A stretch of 64,000 nt of DNA from Wujia chipingensis (GCF_014337155.1 NZ_CP060632.1:1-64000); one strand, 5' to 3'; shown: positions 1-8,754, counted from the stretch's first letter. The notes: generated by a model from the letters alone, not told the origin. A program made the numbers and translations.

Positions 1-717
1 ATGACTGACTTTCTGACAGCAGACACCAACCTGCCATCTTATATGATGTTTCCCCGTTTCCTTCTGGACATGGAAATAAACGAAACTGCCAAAATGCTTT
101 ATATTATCCTGCTCGACCGGGCAAGGCTTTCCCAGAAAAATGAGGGGTGGTCAGATACAGACGGTCATGTGTTCATTTACTTTACGATTGAAGCACTGGC
201 AGAAATTCTCCACAAAAGCCAGATGACGGTTAAAACTGCTCTGGCAGTACTGGAAAAACAGGAGCTTATCTTCCGAAAACGGCAGGGTCCCGGACAGCCC
301 AATCGGATTTATGTAAAACTCCCAAAAGAAACCATCCACTATACAGACAGATTTCTTTCCCTAAGACAGACAAAAAACTGTCCTATTGACAGACAGGATT
401 CTTTCCCTGATACAGACAGAAAACTGTCTGGTAATAAGAAAGAGATAAAAAAGAACAATTTAGCAATAAGAGGGAGTAAGGAGCCACTCTCACCCTATGG
501 AAAATTTCAAAATGTTTTTCTGTCAGAAAAAGAGCTTGAAGATATCCGGCAGACAATCCCTGACTGGAAGGATTATATTGAACGCTTATCCGGTTATATG
601 GCTTCTACCGGAAAGCAATATCAGAACCACGCAGCTACCATCATCAGTTGGGCAAGACAGGAGCATCCTGCTTCCCGACAACGAAATTACGAAAGTGAGG
701 AATACGAAACATTATGA
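1..717 (+). CDS. Replication initiator protein A, N-terminal-type (RepA_N)
   Basis: A 238-residue protein whose first ~110 residues match the RepA_N winged-helix initiator domain found on Firmicute plasmids and ICEs. Visible family features are the opening FLTADTNLPSYMMFPRFLLD, the ETAKMLYIILLDRARLSQ helix, and a helix-turn-helix with SQMTVKTALAVLEKQELI. The middle is a polar, charged linker (residues ~120-160) and the C-terminus (residues ~170-230) is a small helical domain. In such elements it is thought to bind iterons and start replication of the excised circle. The window begins exactly at an ATG, so a start slightly upstream cannot be excluded. It overlaps the next gene by 4 bp (ATGA). 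Confidence 0.8.
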   Translation: MTDFLTADTNLPSYMMFPRFLLDMEINETAKMLYIILLDRARLSQKNEGWSDTDGHVFIYFTIEALAEILHKSQMTVKTALAVLEKQELIFRKRQGPGQPNRIYVKLPKETIHYTDRFLSLRQTKNCPIDRQDSFPDTDRKLSGNKKEIKKNNLAIRGSKEPLSPYGKFQNVFLSEKELEDIRQTIPDWKDYIERLSGYMASTGKQYQNHAATIISWARQEHPASRQRNYESEEYETL

Positions 718-998
718 CAAAATTTATAGAAAAACCAACAGCTATAACCCCAAACAGAGAGCTTCAGTCTGATGAATATTTTAACGAAACAGACCACCTG
801 ATCTACTGTTCCAAATGCAATACGCCAAGGCAATGCAGGCATGAATTACAGGGAAAGGTTCTTATTCCTTCCATCCGCTGTAAATGCCAGCAGGAAATCT
901 TTGAGCAGGAAGAAGCCCAGAGAAAACTTCATGAAAAACAAATGGAAATAGAGCATCTTAAAACCAGCGGCTTACAGGACAAAGCACTCTATGACTAA
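714..998 (+). pseudogene. Truncated DnaC/IstB-like helicase loader of an ICE
   Basis: A 94-residue product with an N-terminal zinc-finger-like region (CSKCNTPRQCRHE, later CKCQ) and a coiled-coil region ending in KTSGLQDKALYD. This matches the N-terminus of DnaC-like ATP-binding proteins that follow RepA_N genes in conjugative elements, which normally continue to about 280 residues with a P-loop ATPase. Here the frame stops directly after the linker and no Walker A motif exists downstream in any frame before the HNH gene. The gene is therefore a fragment, probably made when the element recombined or was deleted. It is translationally coupled to the upstream initiator by a 4-bp overlap. Confidence 0.65.
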
Positions 999-1138
999 TT
1001 CCGCTGCCTATATAACCATACTTGCTTTCAGATAGAATAAATTTAACAACACATCTATATCAACTTGTCACAACCATTTTTCACAATCACTTTGATTCTA
1101 TTTCATACTTCTTAAAAAGTTCGGGACATTATTATCAG

Positions 1139-1951
1139 TTACCACTCGTACCGTTTCCTAGGAAAACCTAATCCATGTATTCCTATTTCTTCACAAATTG
1201 AAGATAATATCTTTAATATTTCTTCCCTTGTTGAATCAAACCATATTGCCAAATCTCTGTCATAGAAACAATACATCACATCATCTTCTCCATATAATGA
1301 ATATGCTCCAGTGTCTTTTGCAATTTTTAATCGTTTTCTTAGTGCAACCAACATATCACAAATTGTATTAAGCTTCTCCCGCCACTCTATATTTACAACA
1401 GACGATTTTCCGTCTGCTTTTTTTAAGATACTTCCGTCTCTGGTTCTAAGAACTCCCGTATTTAAAGCGATAATAGTATCCTCAATAGCCTTATCAAAAT
1501 CTTCCATTCTTCCTTCTTGATATATTCTATCCTGAAATGCTGGACGATCAAAACATTGCACAAAGAACTTTATAAGTTCTTTATCTTCATGTTGCTCCTC
1601 TGCTGTTGCTTCTTCCAAATCAAGAACTGCCATTTGCTCTGAAATTTCCTTCCATTTTTTCAATTTAGCAATCGTATATCTATTCACATCTGAATCTATT
1701 AATTTTGAACACGACTGGCATAACCATATTCCATTTTCTGCTGATGCTCTCTCTTGAGACGTTATGTTCTCATCATACCTTGGTCCGCCTTTAGAAGCTG
1801 CTGTAATATGAGATGCAACTCCAATATTTATGATATTCTCTTTTCCTATTCCTGCTCCACGAGTTGCTTTTCTACAATTAGGATTGCTGCATTTCCATCC
1901 AACTCTATTAGCTAACAAATCCTTTGTTCTTTGTGAAAAATCATCTCTCAT
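1139..1951 (-). CDS. HNH-endonuclease-like protein with an uncharacterised C-terminal domain
   Basis: A 270-residue protein. Residues ~18-110 form an HNH-type zinc fold: two CxxxxC/CxxC cysteine pairs (KCSNPNC and LCQSC), the histidine of ASHITAASKGGPRYD, the asparagine of AENGIWLC, and a trailing ID...Y...L..WK. This arrangement is common in HNH nucleases attached to varied restriction and defence proteins. Residues ~120-270 form a separate helical domain beginning ELIKFFVQCFDRPAFQDRI that I cannot name. The gene is noticeably AT-rich compared with its right-hand neighbours and lies between an ICE remnant and a transposon gene, so it is probably horizontally acquired cargo. A nuclease or phage-defence role is inference from the domain and context only. 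Confidence 0.6.
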   Translation of the reverse strand: MRDDFSQRTKDLLANRVGWKCSNPNCRKATRGAGIGKENIINIGVASHITAASKGGPRYDENITSQERASAENGIWLCQSCSKLIDSDVNRYTIAKLKKWKEISEQMAVLDLEEATAEEQHEDKELIKFFVQCFDRPAFQDRIYQEGRMEDFDKAIEDTIIALNTGVLRTRDGSILKKADGKSSVVNIEWREKLNTICDMLVALRKRLKIAKDTGAYSLYGEDDVMYCFYDRDLAIWFDSTREEILKILSSICEEIGIHGLGFPRKRYEW

Positions 1952-2004
1952 ATAATTTTACCTCCACCTTACACTTTATCATCTTTAAATTTTCTATAAT
2001 CAAC

Positions 2005-2028
2005 GAAAAGCTCCCGAAAGAGCTTTCC
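2005..2028 (-). terminator. Rho-independent terminator downstream of tnpV-like gene
   Basis: A 9-bp stem (GAAAAGCTC / GAGCTTTCC, one imperfect end pair) with a 6-nt loop. On the minus strand it is followed by TTTTCG. It lies just after the minus-strand TnpV stop codon and before the HNH gene. Confidence 0.5.
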
Positions 2029-2034
2029 ATTACC

Positions 2035-2406
2035 TTAAATATACACTAATTCTTTTAACACAATCTCTTCTGCCCTACTACGAATACCATTTACCACTCT
2101 GACCCATTCCATCTGATCACGAACTTTCAATTCCTCCGTAATCCCCTGCTTCTCCATCATCTGACGCACCAGAATATCCATCCTTTCCTGTGCTTCATCG
2201 TCTACAACATTCAGATGTTCTGTCAATCTGTCTTCCAACATATACAGTGAATACATTGCCGGACGATGCTCTTTCAGATATGTTTTCCGCATCATTCCAT
2301 ATTTCCCATAATGCGGTTCTTCATCTGTACTGACAAGATTCGGATAGTAAATTCCGTCTGCGCCAAGTGTGTAGGTTCCACCCATTTTTTCAAATGTGCT
2401 TTTCAT
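2035..2406 (-). CDS. tnpV: TnpV-family transposon-encoded protein
   Basis: A 123-residue protein resembling the TnpV family carried on clostridial mobilizable transposons (Tn4451 type) and related elements. Supporting features are the opening MGGTYTLGADGIYYPNL, the central GKYGMMRKTYLKEHRPAMYSLYMLEDRL and a helical C-terminus, at the length usual for the family. The biochemical role of TnpV is not established. No large serine recombinase (TnpX) is present in the window, so this is likely an orphan left from a larger element. It sits 31 bp after the end of the housekeeping operon that begins at 8.2 kb and marks the border of the accessory island. Confidence 0.7.
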   Translation of the reverse strand: MKSTFEKMGGTYTLGADGIYYPNLVSTDEEPHYGKYGMMRKTYLKEHRPAMYSLYMLEDRLTEHLNVVDDEAQERMDILVRQMMEKQGITEELKVRDQMEWVRVVNGIRSRAEEIVLKELVYI

Positions 2407-2437
2407 GTGTTATTCCTCCTTGAAATCAGCGATTTCC

Positions 2438-4138
2438 TTAGATCATCGCAAAATATTTCAGGGCAGCCTTGATAGCTTCTTCCTTCTCTTTCGGGCATTG
2501 TGGAACTCTTGCATTTTCTGATTTTGGAAGATTATAGTTTTCTCCCACTTCAATTCCACATTTGCGTTTTACCTGAGAAATATATAAACTTGAAACCTTC
2601 AAGCCAAATTCTTTCAGCACATAATCTTTGATTTCCTGATAGGTTGCTTTCAACTCGGCACTGGTGGCATCCAGCTCGTCCAGGTCTAAGTCTATCTCTA
2701 TCGTGTCATCTGGTTTTTGTTGGGACAAAAGAACAACCGTCTCTACATGACTTGTCCTCGGAAACTGATCGACGCAACACACCTTATCCACGTGGTACCC
2801 GCGACGAATGATCGTCTCCAGGTCGCGTGCCAGCGAGGTCGGCTTGCAACTGATATAGACGATCTCGTCCACGCCAAATGCAAGGATTTTCTCCAGTGCT
2901 TTCGGATGAATCCCGTCCCGTGGCGGATCGACAATGATCAGATCCGGTTTCTCATCCACAAGGTCGATTGCCTTTAACACATCACCTGCGATGAATTCGC
3001 AGTTAGAAAGTCCATTTGCCTTTGCATTTTCCTTCGCTGCCTCGACCGCTTCCTCCACGATTTCGATTCCGATCACTTTCTTCGAAACCGCTGCCATCAT
3101 CTGTGCGATCGTACCGGTTCCGCTATACAGATCGAACACGGTCTTGTCGCCATCGAGCTTCACGCTGCCCCGCATGATATAATCGCGCGCCTTTTCATAC
3201 AGCACCTCGCAGCCACCTGTGTTTGTCTGGAAGAATGAAAACGGCGAGATCTTGAATTTCAGTCCAAGTATTTCCTCTTCGATGTAATCCTGACCATATA
3301 GAAGCTCCATCCGATCGCTCTGCACGACATCGCCCAAAGCGTCATTTTCCGTGTATAGAATACCTGCAATACTTCCCGCAAATGCATCGGACTTCTCTAA
3401 TTCCAGCAGCATTTCCACGAACGCCTGAAGCAACTGTTTTACGTCAAATCCATATGTGACCCACTGTGTCGATGTTACCAGATTGATCAGGAACTGCCCA
3501 TTTGCACGCGACTGGCGCACAACCAGATTCCGCAGGATTCCCTCGTGGCGCATCCGGTGAAAGAACGGCACATTTCGCCCGGAGAAAAACGCGAGTGTCG
3601 CCGTGAGTATGCGGCTCCAGTCTGCGCCAATGATCTCACATCCATCGACTGTCAGGATATCATAGAAGCTTCCCTTCTGATGTAATCCAAGTGCTAATGG
3701 ACCATCCTTGTAGGCGTCACCAAACGTGAATTCCATTTTGTTCCGATACGCAGTCTGGCTCGGCGAACCAAGGATTCCTTCCCATTCATAATCCTTTGAA
3801 TTGGAATCCTCCGCCAGAAGCACGCGGTCAAGTAATGCTTTTACCATGTCCGCTTTCAGCTTCAGCTGATTGTCATACGACATCGTCTGGTAGGCGCATC
3901 CACCACACGCACCAAAATAAGGGCAGGTCGGCTCTACATCCTCCAGCGGACTCCGCTCTAAGACTTCCAGCACCTTTCCCTCTGCCATCCCGCTTTTCTT
4001 CTTTGTTACCATATATTTCACTTTCTGTCCCGGCAGGGCACCCTTGATCGTCACCTTGCGCTCGTCCACCTGAAAGCTTCCTTTGTTCGGGAAATCATAA
4101 CGCTCGATGATTCCCTCGCATACATCACCTTTTTTCAC
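2438..4138 (-). CDS. rlmD: 23S rRNA (uracil-C5)-methyltransferase, RlmD/TrmA family, with extra C-terminal domain
   Basis: A 566-residue SAM-dependent RNA methyltransferase, expected to form 5-methyluridine in 23S rRNA. Residues 1-62 are a TRAM domain. C72, C78 and C81 plus a later Cys (near residue 167) match the RumA iron-sulfur site. The methyltransferase core has the SAM motif FDLYSGTGTIA, DPPRDG, and the catalytic-cysteine loop YISCKPTSLARDL. Family members are normally 430-460 residues; here an acidic linker (~475-490) leads to an added ~75-residue domain with QVKRKCGIEVGENYN and a PQCPKEKEEAI segment. The start is a GTG with an AGGAG about 10 nt upstream. Last gene of the 8.2-2.4 kb operon. 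rlmCD specificity cannot be separated by eye. Confidence 0.9.
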   Translation of the reverse strand: MKKGDVCEGIIERYDFPNKGSFQVDERKVTIKGALPGQKVKYMVTKKKSGMAEGKVLEVLERSPLEDVEPTCPYFGACGGCAYQTMSYDNQLKLKADMVKALLDRVLLAEDSNSKDYEWEGILGSPSQTAYRNKMEFTFGDAYKDGPLALGLHQKGSFYDILTVDGCEIIGADWSRILTATLAFFSGRNVPFFHRMRHEGILRNLVVRQSRANGQFLINLVTSTQWVTYGFDVKQLLQAFVEMLLELEKSDAFAGSIAGILYTENDALGDVVQSDRMELLYGQDYIEEEILGLKFKISPFSFFQTNTGGCEVLYEKARDYIMRGSVKLDGDKTVFDLYSGTGTIAQMMAAVSKKVIGIEIVEEAVEAAKENAKANGLSNCEFIAGDVLKAIDLVDEKPDLIIVDPPRDGIHPKALEKILAFGVDEIVYISCKPTSLARDLETIIRRGYHVDKVCCVDQFPRTSHVETVVLLSQQKPDDTIEIDLDLDELDATSAELKATYQEIKDYVLKEFGLKVSSLYISQVKRKCGIEVGENYNLPKSENARVPQCPKEKEEAIKAALKYFAMI

Positions 4139-4153
4139 TCGACTGTCTCCTCA

Positions 4154-4651
4154 TCATTCGACATACCTTAATTCGTATGTCACTTCATCTTCATCGTCAA
4201 TTTCCATCACCATATATGTGTAACGGTGATCTGCCTGCCGCGGCTTTGAAATGCTGCCCGGATTCAGGATTGTCACATCATCCGGATCCTCCTCCAGATA
4301 TGGCACATGCGTGTGTCCATACATCGCGATATCGCAATCATTTTCCAATGCCGCAAACCGCAGCAGATCCAGCCGCATGTCCACCTGATACAGATGCCCG
4401 TGCGTTGCGAAGATACGATGTCCGCCAGCTTCGATCACATTTGCATTCAGAAGCTTCGCATCATAATCGGTATTTCCACGCACGATGTAGCATGGCACAC
4501 CAGCCAGCGACTCAAGCTCCCGTGCATCCCCGACATCGCCCAGATGAATCAACATCTGGAATTCGCCGATTTCTTCCCGCACCTGCGCGATTGCAAGCTC
4601 CACGTTCTCATTTCGCCCATGCGAATCACTCATTATCAAAATCCGCAGCAT
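4154..4651 (-). CDS. YfcE/MJ0936-family metallophosphoesterase
   Basis: A 165-residue calcineurin-like phosphodiesterase. All metal-binding motifs are visible in order: MSDSHGR (D and H), HLGDVGD, VRGNTDYD, ATHGHLYQV and MYGHTHVP. The size fits the compact YfcE family, which hydrolyses phosphodiester model substrates; the natural substrate is unknown. A strong AAGGAGG precedes the ATG by about 6 nt. It lies between rdgB and rlmD with short gaps, and the rdgB-yfcE pairing is common in Firmicutes, suggesting co-transcription. Confidence 0.9.
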   Translation of the reverse strand: MLRILIMSDSHGRNENVELAIAQVREEIGEFQMLIHLGDVGDARELESLAGVPCYIVRGNTDYDAKLLNANVIEAGGHRIFATHGHLYQVDMRLDLLRFAALENDCDIAMYGHTHVPYLEEDPDDVTILNPGSISKPRQADHRYTYMVMEIDDEDEVTYELRYVE

Positions 4652-4673
4652 AATTTCCTCCTTCGAGCCCTAA

Positions 4674-5264
4674 CTACAGTACCTCGCGAATCTTTTCCAA
4701 GGCACGTCCACGATGGCTGATCTTGTTCTTATCTTCCGGTGCCAGCTCCGCGGTCGTCTTTCCATACTCCGGCAGGAAGAAGATCGGGTCATAACCGAAT
4801 CCATTTTCTCCGGCAGGCTGATGTGCGATCATTCCTTCGATCACGCCGCGACGTGTTGTCACCGTACCATCCGGAAATGCTGCTGCAATCGCACATACGA
4901 ACCGTGCTGTCCGCTCTTCTTCTTTTGCATCTGCAAGCGCGTCAATAATCATCTGATTCTTAATACTGTATGGTGTATCCTCGCCCTGCCATCTTGCAGA
5001 GTAAATACCCGGCGCGCCATCCATATAATCAACTTCCAGGCCACTATCGTCAGCGAGAACTACACAGCCCTCAGCCTCCTTTGTCTTGCTGATAGCTGTC
5101 GCTTTGATGATCGCATTCTCCTCAAATGTCTTGCCATCCTCCACGATATCAATATCGATACCTGCTTCTTTCATAGAAACAATCTCATACCCACAATCCG
5201 CCAGGATCATGCGCACTTCCACCATCTTATTCGCATTACCAGTTGCAAAAATAATCTTCTTCAT
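4674..5264 (-). CDS. rdgB: XTP/dITP diphosphatase (RdgB/HAM1 family)
   Basis: A 196-residue nucleotide house-cleaning pyrophosphatase that hydrolyses dITP and XTP to monophosphates, keeping deaminated purines out of DNA and RNA. Family signatures are FATGNANKMVEVR at the N-terminus, VLADDSGLEVDYMDGAPGIYSARW (metal and substrate site), ENGFGYDPIFFLPEYGKT and SHRGRALEK near the C-terminus. Full-length for the family. AAGGAGA lies about 10 nt before the ATG. It is the third gene of the operon, directly upstream of the YfcE phosphoesterase. Confidence 0.95.
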   Translation of the reverse strand: MKKIIFATGNANKMVEVRMILADCGYEIVSMKEAGIDIDIVEDGKTFEENAIIKATAISKTKEAEGCVVLADDSGLEVDYMDGAPGIYSARWQGEDTPYSIKNQMIIDALADAKEEERTARFVCAIAAAFPDGTVTTRRGVIEGMIAHQPAGENGFGYDPIFFLPEYGKTTAELAPEDKNKISHRGRALEKIREVL

Positions 5265-5288
5265 CTGCCTGTATCTCCTTTTTCCTTA

Positions 5289-6995
5289 CTATTTCCGCTT
5301 GTTCGTAAACGCCTTCAAGCACACATTGCATTTCTCACTCGTCTCCGCCCGGTGCCACATCTCTCCATACAAACTGATGTAGCCCTCGCCGTCACTGATA
5401 TCAAAGCTTGCCGTCCGCTCATCCGCATTGTACTCAATCGCGATCGGATGCACCGCGCCCGGCGTCTTGATCTTCACCACTACAGCATAACGCTCATTGT
5501 CATCGAGTTCGATTTCCTCCGGGAAATCCACCGTGTAATACCCGGCATACTGCATGCTGCCGGACGTCACAAACTCCCGGTTCTTAAACGAGTCCACACC
5601 ATCAAAATGCCGCACGACATACACTTCAAACTCCGTATCCTTATCCGTCGCATAGAAAGAAACGGCTGCCAGATTCTCATTTTTTCCTGCCTCGTAGACA
5701 TTGGAAAAATACGCATCCTCCTTGGAGAAACCAAGCTGTCCAACCCAGCCAAGCTTATCCGTCTGGTAGATCTTATCATAATTATCCTTATCTCCAATCC
5801 GCGTGTAAACAACCGATTTCCGGCAGATCTTCGTATCATAATAGGATACATAGAAATATCCATCATCGCCGAATTCCTCGCCCCAGCTGTTCTTGCAGAT
5901 AAAGGCACCGTCGCCCTCCGGCTGGATCGTGAAATTCTCCTTCGGGAAATTATCATCCCAGCCAACGACAACGACATCATGGTTCGGCGTCTCATCACCA
6001 TCATAATAATACGCCGCATACTCACTCGAATAATACATGGAATAACTGTCCACATATTCCAGTGCCGAATAAATCGATGTCTCGATCGCGCCATACCGGA
6101 AAATCGCACTCTTGATCGTCTCGTCCTCACGCCCGTTGATGATCAGAGCCTCCTCCAGATGCTTCTCCGCGGTAAGATTCGGATCACTCATGCCATCGCC
6201 ATATGGATCATCCTTCTCCAGCACCGGTCCCTGCCAAGCCGCCAGATACGCGATACTCATCGTATGCTCGCCGCCACTGTTCACATCCAGTGCATAACTG
6301 TTACACATCGACATGTGATCGACTGAGAAAATATCCTCCTCCATCGGAAGCAGCGTTGTCTCCAGCGCGCCAAGCGATGCAAATGCCCAGCATGTGCCGT
6401 ACCGTCCCTGATCACGCACCGGTGACACGCGCCCATAATCACGCATATCGTATTTCTCCGGCAATGGCGTCTCATCCGGCAGCCGCGCCAGATCAACCCA
6501 TTTCTGATCGACATAATAATCAACCTCGTAGCTCAAATACTCTGCGATCTTGTCAATCGGCACCATCAGCTTGTCCTCTGCCTCATCCACATAGACGGCA
6601 TCGCCCAGCTCCACCTCGGTTTTCTTATTGACCATTGCCTTGTCCGAACCCACGGCAAGTGAAATGCTGTTGTCGCCCTTCATGATCAGGACAGTTCCAT
6701 CCGGGTATCGCTGCACGGAGCACAAAAGCAGACTGCGCAGGAACTCGCCTTCCACCATCAGGTGCATGTTGTCACTCACGTAAAATGTATAGCCAAACTC
6801 CTCCGTGCTTCCGCCGCCAACCGTGATGATCACATCATCCCCATTCATGCGGGAACGGATATTTGCCGCAAATGCATCGCTGCACGTCGCGAGCGCATCC
6901 GACTCATCAATCGTCTTGACCGGATTCCTTCCTAAAAAGAATGTAATTGTCACCAGCACTGCAACCAGCACCGGGAAAATCCAAAATCGTTTCAA
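5289..6995 (-). CDS. Exported papain-like (C1A) cysteine protease with lectin-like domain
   Basis: A 568-residue secreted or membrane-anchored protease. Residues 6-22 are a hydrophobic signal anchor. Residues ~105-165 resemble the copper-amine-oxidase-N type stalk domain often seen on clostridial surface proteins. The C1A peptidase follows: Gln196 (oxyanion hole) and Cys202 in QGRYGTCWAFASLGALE, His339 in PNHDVVVVGWDD, and Asn369 in CKNSWGEEFGDDGYF. Residues ~410-520 resemble the lectin-like domain paired with such proteases. All catalytic residues are present, so activity is likely; the substrate is unknown. The start codon is TTG with only a weak AGAG upstream, 17 bp after the preceding gene. 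Confidence 0.85.
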   Translation of the reverse strand: MKRFWIFPVLVAVLVTITFFLGRNPVKTIDESDALATCSDAFAANIRSRMNGDDVIITVGGGSTEEFGYTFYVSDNMHLMVEGEFLRSLLLCSVQRYPDGTVLIMKGDNSISLAVGSDKAMVNKKTEVELGDAVYVDEAEDKLMVPIDKIAEYLSYEVDYYVDQKWVDLARLPDETPLPEKYDMRDYGRVSPVRDQGRYGTCWAFASLGALETTLLPMEEDIFSVDHMSMCNSYALDVNSGGEHTMSIAYLAAWQGPVLEKDDPYGDGMSDPNLTAEKHLEEALIINGREDETIKSAIFRYGAIETSIYSALEYVDSYSMYYSSEYAAYYYDGDETPNHDVVVVGWDDNFPKENFTIQPEGDGAFICKNSWGEEFGDDGYFYVSYYDTKICRKSVVYTRIGDKDNYDKIYQTDKLGWVGQLGFSKEDAYFSNVYEAGKNENLAAVSFYATDKDTEFEVYVVRHFDGVDSFKNREFVTSGSMQYAGYYTVDFPEEIELDDNERYAVVVKIKTPGAVHPIAIEYNADERTASFDISDGEGYISLYGEMWHRAETSEKCNVCLKAFTNKRK

Positions 6996-7011
6996 TGCTT
7001 AACGCTCTTTT

Positions 7012-8175
7012 CTACTGTTCTTTCGGCTCCTTATTCTTAGGCGGCTTCGGTCCCATAAACTGATAGAAATAGGACTTAATCATGCCATTATAGATCTTAC
7101 GGTTTCGATCTGCCTTTCTTCCAATATATTTCTCCGCATCCTCATACGAAGTAATCAAGTACATTGACCAGTCTGGAAGGTTCGCGAAGCTCTCGCCGAT
7201 TGTCTTGTACAGTGCCGGTAACGCTTCCTTTTCCTCCAACCGCTCGCCATATGGCGGATTCGTAATGATAAATCCATAATGCTTCGGATGGCGCAGATCC
7301 TTCACGTCACGCGCCTGAAAATGAATATAATCTCCGACACCGGCTGCCTTCGCATTCGCCTTCGCACATTTCACGATCTCCGGGTCTAAATCATAACCCT
7401 GAATATTCATCTGCACATCGCGGCGGATCATATCCTCCGCCTCATCGTACGCGTTATACCACACCTTCTTCGGCACGACCTTGCCCCAGCAATCAGCGGT
7501 GAACTCCCGCATCATGCCCGGCGCGATATTGGCACCGATCATCGCCGCCTCGATTGGAAATGTACCGCTGCCGCAGAATGGATCGACCAGCACACGATCC
7601 TTGTTCCACGGCGTCAGCATCAGAAGCGCTGCTGCCAGTGTCTCTGAAATCGGTGCCTTTCCGACAAGTGTCCGATATCCTCGTTTATGCAGGGACGTTC
7701 CCGATGTATCCAGACCAATCGACACCTGATCCTTGAAAATAAACACACGGATCGGATACTCGTCCCCATCTTCCTCGAACCGTTCCACGCGGTATGTCTG
7801 CTTCATGCGCTCCACAATCGCCTTCTTCACGATGGACTGAATCGCACTCGCAGAAAAAAGCGCACTCTTATTCGTTGTCGCCTTCGTCACCCAGAACTTT
7901 GCATCCCGCGGAAGAAACTCCTCCCACGGAATTGCCTTTGTCCCTTCAAACAGTTCATCAAAATCCGTAGCCCGGAAGCTACCCATCTTCAGCAGAATAC
8001 GCTCTGCTGTCCGGATAAATATATTTGCACGGGCAATCGCTGTGACATCTCCGCGAAATGTGATTCTTCCGTCCTCCACAGTCACGATCTCATAGCCCAG
8101 ATCTAATATCTCACGCTTTAGCACCGACTCCAAACCAAAATGGCACGGTGCGATCAATTCATACATATTTTCCAT
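7012..8175 (-). CDS. THUMP-domain class I SAM-dependent RNA methyltransferase (RlmL/YpsC-like)
   Basis: A 387-residue protein from the chosen ATG. Residues ~1-165 hold the ferredoxin-like/THUMP RNA-binding part (ELIAPCHFGLESVLKREI, then RITFRGD). The Rossmann methyltransferase follows with VDPFCGSGTFPIEAAMIGANIAPG and the N6-type motif NPPYGERLEE. Members methylate guanine or adenine in 23S rRNA; the exact nucleotide is not predictable here. The open frame extends 39 codons further upstream, but the family consensus begins at MENMYELIAPC, so the start at 8175 was chosen (8169 is also possible). First gene of the operon running to 2.4 kb. Confidence 0.9.
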   Translation of the reverse strand: MENMYELIAPCHFGLESVLKREILDLGYEIVTVEDGRITFRGDVTAIARANIFIRTAERILLKMGSFRATDFDELFEGTKAIPWEEFLPRDAKFWVTKATTNKSALFSASAIQSIVKKAIVERMKQTYRVERFEEDGDEYPIRVFIFKDQVSIGLDTSGTSLHKRGYRTLVGKAPISETLAAALLMLTPWNKDRVLVDPFCGSGTFPIEAAMIGANIAPGMMREFTADCWGKVVPKKVWYNAYDEAEDMIRRDVQMNIQGYDLDPEIVKCAKANAKAAGVGDYIHFQARDVKDLRHPKHYGFIITNPPYGERLEEKEALPALYKTIGESFANLPDWSMYLITSYEDAEKYIGRKADRNRKIYNGMIKSYFYQFMGPKPPKNKEPKEQ

Positions 8176-8314
8176 GCTTGTATTTTTGCCCTTTCTTCCC
8201 CTGTTCCGATTTTTGAACATACTTAGTTGTATTGTAAATTTATCTTTGTACGAAGTCAACAAAATCGAACAATTTATTCTTACATTTTGCACATGTAAAT
8301 TTTACCAAATCCTG

Positions 8315-8626
8315 CTAATGCCGGGTTTTTGTCAGCGCCCCACGATACCCGGAGATTCCCCCAACCGTGTTGATGACCTTATACCCTTTCTCTGTCAATA
8401 TTTTTGCAGCCAGTGTGCTGCCTCCCCCGTTTGCGCAATAAACCAATATCACTTTCCCTTTCGGAAGAGAAATATTGCCTGCCTGTATTTCTTCCAGAGG
8501 CAGATTTATCGCCATCGGAATGTGACTTTTCGCAAATTCTTCGCTCGTTCGAACGTCAACGATGATTCCTCCATAGTTAAGAGCCTCACTCAGGATGTTC
8601 CGAATATTTATATTATGAAATCGCAT
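8315..8626 (-). CDS. Single-domain rhodanese-like protein
   Basis: A 103-residue rhodanese fold: IIVDVRTSEEFAKSHIPMAINLPLEEI, then the active-site strand VILVYCANGGGS with Cys64, and the C-terminal VINTVGGISGYRG. Rhodaneses transfer sulfane sulfur through a persulfide on this cysteine. The loop CANGGGS lacks the arginine often seen in the canonical CxxGxR loop, so substrate preference may be unusual. There is no signal peptide, so it is probably cytosolic. A clear AAAGGAGG precedes the ATG. It appears to be monocistronic, upstream of none of its neighbours. Confidence 0.85.
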   Translation of the reverse strand: MRFHNINIRNILSEALNYGGIIVDVRTSEEFAKSHIPMAINLPLEEIQAGNISLPKGKVILVYCANGGGSTLAAKILTEKGYKVINTVGGISGYRGALTKTRH

Positions 8627-8720
8627 CGCTCCGCCTCCTTTCTTCTTACTAATAGGATATGCGGAGCGTGCGGATTTGTGTCTGTGATTGCTTTCTGCTA
8701 GATGGTTTATAACAAAGAAA

Positions 8721-8741
8721 GAGGACCGCTAAACGGTCCTC
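8721..8741 (-). terminator. Rho-independent terminator of the small N/Q-rich gene
   Basis: A perfect 8-bp GC-rich stem (GAGGACCG / CGGTCCTC) with a 5-nt loop. On the minus strand it is followed by TTTCTTTGTT. It lies just downstream of the stop codon at 8755. Confidence 0.75.
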
Positions 8742-8754
8742 TCGGAGGGGGTTT

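Larger units (their letters stand above)
1..998 (+). mobile_element. Edge of an integrative/conjugative element remnant
   Basis: Two overlapping genes form the replication module typical of Lachnospiraceae/Clostridium conjugative elements: a RepA_N-type initiator followed with a 4-bp overlap by the N-terminal third of a DnaC-like loader. The second gene stops at codon 95 and no other conjugation gene follows, so the element is either truncated here or continues only to the left of the window. No att site or terminal repeat could be recognised. That this is the right boundary of a decayed element is an inference. Confidence 0.6.

Noticed and set aside
4713..6326. 537-codon open frame on the plus strand
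   Set aside because: It lies antisense to rdgB and the papain-like protease, both of which have clear motifs. Its product is a low-meaning His/Arg/Ile-rich string, so it is a shadow of high-GC third-codon positions.
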